64,000 bases of DNA from Rhodopseudomonas telluris (GTDB taxonomy: Bacteria; Pseudomonadota; Alphaproteobacteria; Rhizobiales; Xanthobacteraceae), in NCBI RefSeq assembly GCF_042432815.1, contig NZ_JBHLWM010000001.1, positions 1,240,001-1,304,000 of the forward strand, written 5' to 3'. The position numbers and the translations under genes were made by a program. Positions 52,550-61,351 of this stretch are shown here, piece by piece (within the stretch, counting starts at the first letter, position 1; each line of letters starts with the position of its first letter). The notes beneath the pieces were generated by a model. The model was not told where the DNA came from and searched no databases. It saw nothing but the letters and a program-made list of their open reading frames with translations.

Positions 52550-53776
52550 TCAGCCGCCGGTCTCGGCGCTGATGATGTCGCCGAACATTTCCCATTTGCC
52601 CTTGGTAAATCGCATCATCTGCAACTGCTCGATGGGGGCGAAGTCGGTTGCCGAGGTGTTGATCGTGATGCCGGGCAGCAGCGTGTCGGCGGCAAAATCC
52701 TTGAGACTGGCGGCCTGCTTCATGACGTTGGCGCGGGTCAGGTTATCGCCGGACTGCTTGAGCACCTGCACCATGGTTTGCGCCGCAGTATAGCCGTACA
52801 CCAGATTGGTGTCGGCGATGTTCGCGCCCGGCATGTACTTGTCGAGAAAGGCCTTGAATTTCTTCATTCCCTCGTCGTTGTTCCACTGCGCGTCCGATGC
52901 GTCCTTGAGATAGCCGGCGGACAGCACCCCTTCCGAGGCATCGAGGCCGGCCGGCTTCATCACCGCGCCGATCGAGATCGACACGTCGGTCATGAGGTGC
53001 ATCGGCTTCCAGTTGAGTTCGGCCATCTTCTTGATCGCCTGGGCGGCGAATTTCGGCGTCGAGATGTTGACGAACACGTCGGCGCCGGTGTCCTTGAGCT
53101 TGACGATGTGCGCGTCGATCGACGGCTCGGAGGTCTCGTAGCTCTCTTCGGCGACGATCAGCTTGGAGTTGGCGCCGAGGATGTCCTTCAGCCCGGCGAC
53201 GTAATCCTTGCCGAAATCGTCATTGGCATAGAAGACCGCGATCTTGGCGTTCGGCTTCTCCTTCAGGATGTACTTGGCGAAGATCCGCGCTTCCACCCGG
53301 TAGCTCGGCTGGAAGCCCATGGTCCAGGGGAAGTCCTTCGGGTCGTTCCATTTGCTCGCGCCGGTTGCGACGAACAGCTGCGGGATCTTCTTGGCGTTAT
53401 GATATTTTTGCACGGCTGTCTGGGTCGGCGTGCCCAGCGCGTTGAACACCAGGAAGACCTCGTCGCTCTCGATCAGCTTGCGCACCTGCTCCACGGTCTT
53501 CGGCGGCGAATAGGCGTCATCGTAGCTGATGAAGTTGATCTTGCGGCCATTGATGCCGCCCTGATCGTTGATCATCCGGAAGTAGGCTTCTTCGGTCTTG
53601 CCGATGACGCCATAAGCCGAAGCCGGGCCGCTATACGCCTCGACATTGCCGATCTTGATCTCGGTGTCGGTCACGCCCGGATCGTATTTCTTCTGAGCGA
53701 AGGCGCCGTGGCTGGTAGCCGCAACAAGCAGTGCCGCGGCCGAAAGCGTCGCGAGAGCAGAACGCGAAATGGACAT
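52550..53776 (-). CDS. Branched-chain-type ABC substrate-binding protein, copy 2
   Basis: About 408 residues from ATG 53776 (AGGAG upstream). The signal peptide is LATLSAAALLVAATSHGAFAQ and the mature start is KKYDPGVTDTEIKIGNVEAYSGP. It is the closest in layout to copies 1 and 3. Differences cluster in the ligand-facing middle (for example MHLMTDVSISIGAVMKPAG in place of VHFLNNVSASVGSV), consistent with changed specificity after duplication. It is flanked by terminators on both sides and so is probably an independent transcript. Confidence 0.9.
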   Translation of the reverse strand: MSISRSALATLSAAALLVAATSHGAFAQKKYDPGVTDTEIKIGNVEAYSGPASAYGVIGKTEEAYFRMINDQGGINGRKINFISYDDAYSPPKTVEQVRKLIESDEVFLVFNALGTPTQTAVQKYHNAKKIPQLFVATGASKWNDPKDFPWTMGFQPSYRVEARIFAKYILKEKPNAKIAVFYANDDFGKDYVAGLKDILGANSKLIVAEESYETSEPSIDAHIVKLKDTGADVFVNISTPKFAAQAIKKMAELNWKPMHLMTDVSISIGAVMKPAGLDASEGVLSAGYLKDASDAQWNNDEGMKKFKAFLDKYMPGANIADTNLVYGYTAAQTMVQVLKQSGDNLTRANVMKQAASLKDFAADTLLPGITINTSATDFAPIEQLQMMRFTKGKWEMFGDIISAETGG

Positions 53777-53867
53777 CGTGGGTCGTCTCCTGAACCAGGT
53801 GTCGCCGCCTCGTTGATCGGGCGGCGTCGCTCGGATTGAAACCTGTTTGTCCGGAACCGGCAACAAA

Positions 53868-53899
53868 TAACCCCCGGCGATGCGGCTCGCCGGGGGTTA
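53868..53899 (-). terminator. Rho-independent terminator of binding-protein gene 3
   Basis: Perfect 13-bp stem TAACCCCCGGCGA / TCGCCGGGGGTTA with a 6-nt loop, followed by TTTGTT on the minus strand. Confidence 0.9.
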
Positions 53900-53960
53900 C
53901 ATTTTGTTCAGTTAGCACCAGTTGCGTCGAGGCGCTATGCGCCCGGCGCGGTGCTCGCGG

Positions 53961-55196
53961 TTACTCGGTCTTGACGTCGCCCGAGATGATGTCGCCGAAC
54001 AGCTCCCACTTGTCGCCCTTGAAGCGCATCATCTGCAACTGGCTGATCGGCGCGAAGTCGGTCGCCGAGGTGTTGATCTTGATGCCGGGCAGCAGGGTGT
54101 CGGGCTCGAAGTCCTTCAGGCTGGCGGCCTGCTTCATGACGTTGGCGCGGGTCAGGTCGTCGCCGCACATTTCGAGCACCTTGTGCAGCGTCTGGGCGGC
54201 GCCGTAGCCGTACACCATATTACTGTCCGACTTGTTCGAGCCGGGCATGTACTTGTCGACGAAGGCATACCAATTCTTGAACTTCGGATCGTTGGCCCAT
54301 TGCGGGTCGGTCGCGTCCTTGGCGTAGCTGGCCGAGAGCACGCCCTGGGCGTTTTCGAAGCCGGCGGGCTGCATCACGCTGCCGACCGAGGCGGAAACGT
54401 TGGTCAGGATCACCAGCGGCTTCCATCCGAGTTCGGCGATCCGCTTGACCGACTGCGCGCCGAACTTCGGCGTGACGTAGAGCAGCACGACGTCGGGGTT
54501 GGCGGACTTGAGCTTGACGATGTTGCTGTCGATCGTCGGCGACGAAATTTCGTAAGTCTCCTCGGCGACGATCATCGAGGCGCCCTTGGCGCCGAGCGCG
54601 TCCTTGGTGCCTTTCAGGTAGTCTTTGCCGAAGTCGTCGTTCTGGTAGAGGATACCGATCTTGGCGTTCGGCTTCTCCTTCAGCAGATACTTGACGTAGA
54701 TCTGCGCTTCGCTCTGGTAGGAGGGCTGCCAGCCGATCGTCCAGGGGAAGTTCTTCGGGTCGTTCCACTTGGTGGCGCCGGTGGCGACGAACAGCTGCGG
54801 CACCTTCTTGGCGTTGAGATACTTCTGGATCGCCGTGTTGGACGGCGTGCCGAGCGGATTGAACACCGCGAGCACCTCGTCGCTCTCGACCAGCTTGCGG
54901 ACCTGCTCGACGGCCTTAGGCGGCGAATAGGCGTCGTCGTAGCTGATGAAGGTCACCTTGCGGCCGTTGATGCCGCCGTTGTCGTTGACCATCCGGAAAT
55001 ACGCTTCCTCGGTCTTGCCGATGGTGCCGTAGGCCGACGCGGGGCCCGAATAGGGGATGATGTTGCCGATCTTGATCTCGGTGTCGGACGCCCCGGTGTC
55101 GTATTTCTTCTGGGCGAACGCCGTGCCGCTGAAGGCGGCGAGGCTGAATGCGGCGGCTGCTGAAAAGACGAGCGCGCGCGTACGTAAAGTTTGCAT
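53961..55196 (-). CDS. Branched-chain-type ABC substrate-binding protein, copy 3
   Basis: 411 residues. The signal peptide is LVFSAAAAFSLAAFSGTAFAQ and the mature start is KKYDTGASDTEIKIGNIIPYSGP. Distinctive segments include VTPKFGAQSVKRIAELG where copies 1 and 2 read ITTPKFAAQAIKK or ISTPKFAAQAIKK. It lies between copy 2 (terminator in the gap) and copy 4 (no obvious terminator in the 153-bp gap). Periplasmic. Confidence 0.9.
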   Translation of the reverse strand: MQTLRTRALVFSAAAAFSLAAFSGTAFAQKKYDTGASDTEIKIGNIIPYSGPASAYGTIGKTEEAYFRMVNDNGGINGRKVTFISYDDAYSPPKAVEQVRKLVESDEVLAVFNPLGTPSNTAIQKYLNAKKVPQLFVATGATKWNDPKNFPWTIGWQPSYQSEAQIYVKYLLKEKPNAKIGILYQNDDFGKDYLKGTKDALGAKGASMIVAEETYEISSPTIDSNIVKLKSANPDVVLLYVTPKFGAQSVKRIAELGWKPLVILTNVSASVGSVMQPAGFENAQGVLSASYAKDATDPQWANDPKFKNWYAFVDKYMPGSNKSDSNMVYGYGAAQTLHKVLEMCGDDLTRANVMKQAASLKDFEPDTLLPGIKINTSATDFAPISQLQMMRFKGDKWELFGDIISGDVKTE

Positions 55197-55349
55197 TACG
55201 AAGGGCTCCTTGGTCGCGGGTTGTTATTGTTGTTCGAACATCGTTGAGTTCGAGCAGGATTGAACACATTTCTCGCTGTTGCAGCAAGAGTGTGGACCGG
55301 CGACCAAGCCGCCGGCAGCCGAGAACTGGACGTGGAACGGCAGAGCCGG

Positions 55350-56579
55350 TTAGTTCCGCAGCTCGCCCTCGATCACCGGCCCGAATAGTTCCCAATGATC
55401 GCCTGAAAAGCGCATCATCCTGAGCTGTTCGATCGGATGGAAGTCGTCCGGCGCGGTGGTGATCGTGATCCCGGGCAGCAGCGTATCGGGAGCATATCCT
55501 TTGAGACTCGCGGCCTGGCGCATCACATTGGCGCGGGTCAGCGTGTCGCCGGCGCGGCGCAGCACTTCGACGAGGCACTGCGCGGCGCCGTAGCCGTAAA
55601 CCACGGAATTGTCGCCGCGGTTCACGTCCGGCGCATAGGCGTCGAGGAAGGCATGGAAGCGCTTCATGCCCGGATCGTCCGTCCATTGCGGGTCGGCTGC
55701 ATCCTTGTTGTAAGCGGCAGAGACCAGCCCTTGGGCGTTCTCGAGGCCCGCCGGCCGGATCACGGCGCCGATCGAGGCCGACACCAGCGCCTGGATGTAG
55801 AGCGGCCGCCAGGCCATCTCGGCTGCGCGGCGGATGCTCTGCGCGGCGAATTTCGGGGTGGTGATCGAGACGAACACGTCAGCGCCGGATGCTTTCAGTC
55901 GCGCGATATGGTTGTCGGCGCTGGGTTCGGTCACCTCGTAGCTCTCTTCGGCGACGATCATCGTGGTGTTGTCGCCGAGGCGGTCCTTCAGCCCCTTCAG
56001 GAGGTCGCGGCCAAGGTCGTCGTTCTGATACAGCACCGCGATCCGGCCGTTCGGCTTCGTCGCCATGATGTACTTGGCATAGACCCGACCCTCGACCTGG
56101 TACGGCGGCTGCCAGCCCATCGTCCACGGGAACGCCTGGGGGGCGCCGAACCGCGTCGCGCCGCTGGCCGCGAACAGTTGCGGGACGCCCTTGGCGTTGA
56201 GATATTTCTGGATCGCGGCGTTGGACGGCGTGCCCATCGGGCTGAACATCAGCAGCACCTCATCGCTCTCGACGAGCTTGCGGGTCTGTTCCACCGCCTT
56301 GGCCGGGCTGTAGGCGTCGTCATAGGAGACGAACTCGATCCTGCGGCCGTTGATGCCGCCCTGGTCGTTGATCATCCGGAAATAGGCCTGCTCGATGCGG
56401 CCGACGATCGCGTAGGCTGAGGCAGGCCCCGAATAAGGCATCAGATTGCCGATCCGGATCGCGCTGTCGCTGGCGCCCGGATCGTAGGCTTTCTGTGCGA
56501 AAGCTTCTGTCGCAAAGACGAGGGCAAGCAGCGCGAAAAGTGCGCCACGGCGCGTGGGGCGAAGGCAGAAGGACAGCAT
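55350..56579 (-). CDS. Branched-chain-type ABC substrate-binding protein, copy 4 (most diverged)
   Basis: About 409 residues from ATG 56579. The signal peptide is GALFALLALVFATEAFAQ and the mature start is KAYDPGASDSAIRIGNLMPYSGP. It differs most from the other three (ATRFGAPQAFPW for ATKWNDPKDFPW; AAEMAWRPLYIQALVSASIG). It is nearest to the permease operon but separated from livM by a terminator at 56788-56821, so it is not simply the operon's last gene. The ligand may differ from the others. Confidence 0.88.
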   Translation of the reverse strand: MLSFCLRPTRRGALFALLALVFATEAFAQKAYDPGASDSAIRIGNLMPYSGPASAYAIVGRIEQAYFRMINDQGGINGRRIEFVSYDDAYSPAKAVEQTRKLVESDEVLLMFSPMGTPSNAAIQKYLNAKGVPQLFAASGATRFGAPQAFPWTMGWQPPYQVEGRVYAKYIMATKPNGRIAVLYQNDDLGRDLLKGLKDRLGDNTTMIVAEESYEVTEPSADNHIARLKASGADVFVSITTPKFAAQSIRRAAEMAWRPLYIQALVSASIGAVIRPAGLENAQGLVSAAYNKDAADPQWTDDPGMKRFHAFLDAYAPDVNRGDNSVVYGYGAAQCLVEVLRRAGDTLTRANVMRQAASLKGYAPDTLLPGITITTAPDDFHPIEQLRMMRFSGDHWELFGPVIEGELRN

Positions 56580-56787
56580 CGACGATCTCTGGCAGGGCGC
56601 ACACGGCGCGAACGAGGCATCCATACGCCCGATCGCCGCCACGTTGCATCATCCGATCGTGGGGCAGCCCTGCAGATGCGCAGTCGGGTGCGTCAGCGGC
56701 TGTCGTGGAGAGTTCAATTCTGTCATGGCCGCGCATGACGCATGGAGAGGGTGTGCCTGCCATGGCGCGAACAGCTGCGTCGCCCAA

Positions 56788-56821
56788 AGAAAAAGCCCCC
56801 GGCGAGAGTGTCGCCGGGGGC
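56788..56821 (-). terminator. Rho-independent terminator of the liv permease operon
   Basis: Arms GCCCCCGGCGA / TCGCCGGGGGC with a 5-nt loop and TTTTTCTTT on the minus strand, 24 bp past the livM stop. Confidence 0.92.
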
Positions 56822-56844
56822 CAGGCATCGTCAGACCGGGTCCG

Positions 56845-57858
56845 TTATTTGCGTACCTTGTGGACCCAGTTCTGCACCGTGTAGGCGACCTGCCGCGCGC
56901 CGTGCGGCAGGACGAAGATGATCAGGATCAGGATCAGGCCGAACACCGCGCCCGACAGACCCTTGGAGAAGTGCTCGGCGATGTTCGGCACGAACACGAT
57001 GAACGCCGCGCCGACGATCGAGCCCGGCAGCCAGCCGACGCCGCCCACCACCATGCCGAGGAACAGCGCGATCGCGAGCTGGATGGTGTAGCTGTCGGGA
57101 GCCACGAACTGCACCGCGATGGCGCCGAGGCCGCCGGCGACGCCGGTGATGCCGGCCGAGACGCCGAACGCCAGCGTCTTGTACAGCGCCACGTCCACGC
57201 CCATCGCGGAGGCCGCGATTTCGTTGTCGCGGATCGCCATCATGGCGCGGCCGGAGCGCGACTTCAGCAGGTTCACCGAGGCGACGTAGATCACCATCGA
57301 GATCACCAGCACGAAGTAGTACAGCCACATGTCCTGCGACAGCGGCAGGCCGAACGGCGCGTCGGGCTTGGTGATGACCAGACCCTGGACGCCGCCGGTC
57401 CACGCTTCGAAGTAGTGCAGCTTGAGGAGCTGCGGCATCGCGGTGGCGAGCGCGAAGGTCGCGAGCGCCAGATAGATGCCGCTGAGCCGCAGCGCCGGCA
57501 GGCCGAACAGATAGCCGGCGATGAAGCAGATCGCGCCCGAGATCGGCAGCGTCAGCGCGTAATTGACGCCGAACGTATCCATCAGGATCGCCGAGGTGTA
57601 GGCGCCGAGCGCGTAGAATGCGCTCTGGCCGAGCGAGAACTGGCCCGAGCCGCCGGTCAGGATGTTCAGGGCCAGCACTGCGATCGCGTAGATCAGGACC
57701 ATCGTCATCTGGAAGATGACGAAGTTCTTCATGAACAGTGGTGCGATGCACAGCAGCAGCACCACCACGACCGAGGCGTAGGTGCCCAGCGCCAAGTACT
57801 TCTTCGGCGTGGCCTCGATCGGCTGGGTGTCGTTTACGATTTCCTGCAACGCGCTCAT
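56845..57858 (-). CDS. livM: Branched-chain-type ABC transporter permease LivM
   Basis: 337 residues with about nine hydrophobic helices (YASVVVVLLLCIAPLF, MVLIYAIAVLALNILTGGSGQFSLGQ, LPISGAICFIAGYLFG). The GQFSLGQSAFYALGAY and GGLGAIAVQFVAP segments and the cytoplasmic RSGRAMMAIRDNEIAASAMGVDV coupling loop are LivM hallmarks. It ends the livG-F-H-M series, and the gap from livH is 2 bp. It forms the membrane channel with LivH and serves one or more of the four binding proteins. Confidence 0.93.
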   Translation of the reverse strand: MSALQEIVNDTQPIEATPKKYLALGTYASVVVVLLLCIAPLFMKNFVIFQMTMVLIYAIAVLALNILTGGSGQFSLGQSAFYALGAYTSAILMDTFGVNYALTLPISGAICFIAGYLFGLPALRLSGIYLALATFALATAMPQLLKLHYFEAWTGGVQGLVITKPDAPFGLPLSQDMWLYYFVLVISMVIYVASVNLLKSRSGRAMMAIRDNEIAASAMGVDVALYKTLAFGVSAGITGVAGGLGAIAVQFVAPDSYTIQLAIALFLGMVVGGVGWLPGSIVGAAFIVFVPNIAEHFSKGLSGAVFGLILILIIFVLPHGARQVAYTVQNWVHKVRK

Positions 57859-57860
57859 GA

Positions 57861-58739
57861 TCAGACTCGCTTGACGATGTTGCGGCCGAACAGGCCCGTG
57901 GGTTTGACGACCAGAACGGTGACGATCAGCGCCAGCGCGATCGGCAGTTTCAGTTCGTTGCCCACACCGGGGATGTAGGTGCCGGCGAGGTTCTCGAAGA
58001 CGCCGACGAGGAAGCCGCCGATCACCGCGCCGAGCGGGCTGGACAGACCGCCGAGCACCGCCGCGGCGAAGCCGTAGATCAGCACGCCGCCCATCATGTT
58101 GGGCTCGAGGAACACCACCGGAGCGATCAGCATGCCGGCGATCGAGCCGATCGCGGCCGCCATGCCCCAGCCCAGCGCAATCATCCAGGAGGTGTTGACG
58201 CCGACCAGACGAGCCGATTCAGGCTGCGCCGCCGCCGCCCGCATCGCCAGACCGATCCGGGTGAACTGGAAGAAGAAGTACAGCAGGAGTAGCAGCACCA
58301 AGGTGACGCCGATCATGCCGGCCTGGTGGGTCGAGATCAGCTGGCTTCCGAGGAACGGCGAGGAGCCGAACGGCGACGGAAACTGCTTGATGGTGAAGTC
58401 CCAGGTCAGGCCCGCGACCGAGTTGATGATCGCGAACAGCGCGATGAAGCCCGCGACGTGGGTCAGCACCGGCGCGTTGCCGAGCGGCTTGAACAGAGCG
58501 CGCTCGATGACGATTCCGCCCGCGAAGGACAGCGCCAGCGTCAGCACGAATGCGCTCCAATAGGGGACGCCCCATTGCATCAGCTGCCAGGCGATGAAGG
58601 TCGAGAACATCGCCATTTCGCCCTGGGCGAAGTTGAGGTGGTCGATCGCCTGATAGATCATCACCACGGCCAGCGCCATACATGCGTAGATGGCGCCCGT
58701 GGCGATACCTGCCAGGACCTGATTCAGCAGAAGTTCCAT
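57861..58739 (-). CDS. livH: Branched-chain-type ABC transporter permease LivH
   Basis: 292 residues. It starts MELLLNQVLAGIATGAIYACMALAVVMIYQ; LNFAQGEMAMFSTFIAWQL and the GLAMRAAAAQPESARLVGVN coupling loop are typical of LivH. About eight membrane helices are visible. It lies 11 bp after livF and 2 bp before livM. Confidence 0.93.
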   Translation of the reverse strand: MELLLNQVLAGIATGAIYACMALAVVMIYQAIDHLNFAQGEMAMFSTFIAWQLMQWGVPYWSAFVLTLALSFAGGIVIERALFKPLGNAPVLTHVAGFIALFAIINSVAGLTWDFTIKQFPSPFGSSPFLGSQLISTHQAGMIGVTLVLLLLLYFFFQFTRIGLAMRAAAAQPESARLVGVNTSWMIALGWGMAAAIGSIAGMLIAPVVFLEPNMMGGVLIYGFAAAVLGGLSSPLGAVIGGFLVGVFENLAGTYIPGVGNELKLPIALALIVTVLVVKPTGLFGRNIVKRV

Positions 58740-58750
58740 GGCAGGTCTCC

Positions 58751-59460
58751 TCAGTATCCGAGATAGGATTTACGGACGTCTTCGTTATTGGCGATGTCGT
58801 CCGCTTTGCCGGACATCACGATGCGGCCGGTCTCGATGACGTAGGCCTGGTCGGCCAGTTCGAGCGCGAGCTGCGCGTTCTGTTCGACGACGAGGATGCT
58901 GACCTTGTCTTCGCGATTGATCTTGCCGAGGATCTTGAACAGGTCGCGCACCACCAGCGGAGCGAGACCGAACGACGGTTCGTCGAGCAGCATCAGCCGC
59001 GGACGCAGCATCAGCGCGCGGGCGACCGCGAGCATCTGCTGTTCACCGCCGGACAGCGTACCGGCCTGCTGGGTATGGCGCTGCTTCAGCACCGGGAAGT
59101 GCGCGTACATCCGCTCGATATCGGATTCGATCGCCTTGCGGTCCTTGCGGCTGATCGCACCGAGTTCGAGATTCTCGTGCACGGTGAGCGTCGTGAAGGT
59201 GCCGCGGCCTTGGGGAACGTGGGCGATCCCGAGCTTCACGATCGACTCGGTCGAGCTCTTCGTCAGCGACTTGCCTTCGAACTCGATCGAACCGGTGGAG
59301 CGGACCATGTTGCAGATCGCGCGCAGCGTCGTGGTCTTGCCGGCGCCGTTGGCGCCGAGCAGGGTGGTCAGGCTGCCTTCTTGCAGCTCGAAGGCGAGCC
59401 CGTGCAGCGCCTGGACCTGGCCGTAATAGGCGCGCAGGTCGCGAACGTTGAGCAGCGCTG

Positions 59461-59464
<4 letters not shown>
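58751..59464 (-). CDS. livF: Branched-chain-type ABC transporter ATPase LivF
   Basis: 237 residues from ATG 59464, which overlaps the livG stop by 4 nt; the longer open frame to 59872 is out of register with livG and is not used. Walker A GANGAGKTT, signature LSGGEQQML, Walker B LMLLDEPSFGLAP and the switch His (ISILVVEQN-type VSILVVEQN region) are present. It powers the LivHM channel together with LivG. Confidence 0.93.
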
Positions 59465-60258
<794 letters not shown>

Positions 60259-60321
60259 TTGCTGCGGCCCTGAACCGGGCGGCGGAGCATGATCATCGGC
60301 GTCGCTTCGCGACGACGGATG

Positions 60322-61200
60322 CTACCTGATCCCCTCGACGACACGCGCAACTTTCCCTCCTGACTTAGTTTTCTTGTTTTCAGATTTGTCGGTTCGTCTT
60401 GATAGCGGCGCCGCTGTCCCGCCGAGCGCCGCTTCAATTTTCCTTACCATCGCCAACAGACGAGGTCCAATGTCGTTGATCAGTCGTTCTTCCGTGAAGC
60501 GGAATGCAGGCGCGCCGCAGTTGAAAGCGTAAGGCCCGGTGCCGTCGTTCATCGTCAGCGCGACGCCGGCGGCGTGGACGTCGTCCTGCCACTCACCGGC
60601 CGAAATGGTGAATCCGTATCTGGCGACCATCTCGTCCGAACGCTCGATGCCGTCTTTGATGCGCGGCCAGCGGCTGCCGTAGTATTCACGCATGTCGCGC
60701 AGCAAAGCCGCGCGTTCCTCGCCTTGCAGCGCGGACAAGTAAGCGCGGCCCATCGCGGTCGTCGCGATCGGAATACGCGAGCCGACGTCGAGCTGGACGC
60801 CGACAGTGAGGCTCGATCGCGCCTGTCCGACATAGATCATGCTGAGCCGGTCGCGCGCGCCGACCGCGACTGCGCCGCCGGTTTCCTGCATCAATTCGTC
60901 GCGGAAGGATTGCGACAGATGACGCACGCCGAGATTGGCGAGTGCCGCATAGCCCAGCGACATCGCGGCTGGCGCGAGCTGATACTTCTCAAATCGCGGC
61001 ACCGGCGTGAGGTAGCCGAGCTTGGTCAGCGTGTAGGTCAGTCGCGAGATCGTCGGCTTCGGCAGTTTGGTTCGCGCAGCGATTTCCTGATTGCCGAGCA
61101 GTCCGTCATTGGGACCGAACGCGCGGAGCACCTCCAGCCCTCGCGACAGCGCGACGACGAAACTGCGATCTGTCGCGGCTTTTTTCGGAGGACGTTTCAT
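60322..61200 (-). CDS. IclR-family transcriptional regulator
   Basis: 292 residues. The winged helix covers about 12-75 (FVVALSRGLEVLRAFG, NQEIAARTKLPKPTISRLTYTLTKLGYL). The effector domain contains VGVQLDVGSRIPIATTAMGRAYLSAL and ends near VRKIEAAL. The tail is lysine-rich and poorly conserved. IclR proteins often control aromatic or carboxylate catabolism. It is divergent from pimF with two palindromes in between, and sits upstream of the liv operon, so it may control both. Confidence 0.9.
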   Translation of the reverse strand: MKRPPKKAATDRSFVVALSRGLEVLRAFGPNDGLLGNQEIAARTKLPKPTISRLTYTLTKLGYLTPVPRFEKYQLAPAAMSLGYAALANLGVRHLSQSFRDELMQETGGAVAVGARDRLSMIYVGQARSSLTVGVQLDVGSRIPIATTAMGRAYLSALQGEERAALLRDMREYYGSRWPRIKDGIERSDEMVARYGFTISAGEWQDDVHAAGVALTMNDGTGPYAFNCGAPAFRFTEERLINDIGPRLLAMVRKIEAALGGTAAPLSRRTDKSENKKTKSGGKVARVVEGIR

Positions 61201-61283
61201 TCCCGACGCGTTTGTTGATTATGCTGGTCGTTGACAAGCGACGCTCTTCAAAATAACCCTCGCTGTCAAGATGTGGAATTAAA

Positions 61284-61318
61284 TTTCGCACTGCGAAACC
61301 TCTCGAACTCGGTCGAGA
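61284..61318. promoter_or_regulatory. Paired palindromes between the IclR gene and pimF (candidate operators)
   Basis: TTTCGCA-C-TGCGAAA (61284-61298) is a perfect 15-bp palindrome. TCTCGA-N6-TCGAGA (61301-61318) follows after 2 bp. They lie 34-68 bp upstream of the pimF ATG and 84-118 bp from the regulator start, a typical IclR operator position. Confidence 0.6.
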
Positions 61319-61351
61319 TCAATCAAGAAACGTGAACCCAAGGAGAATGCA

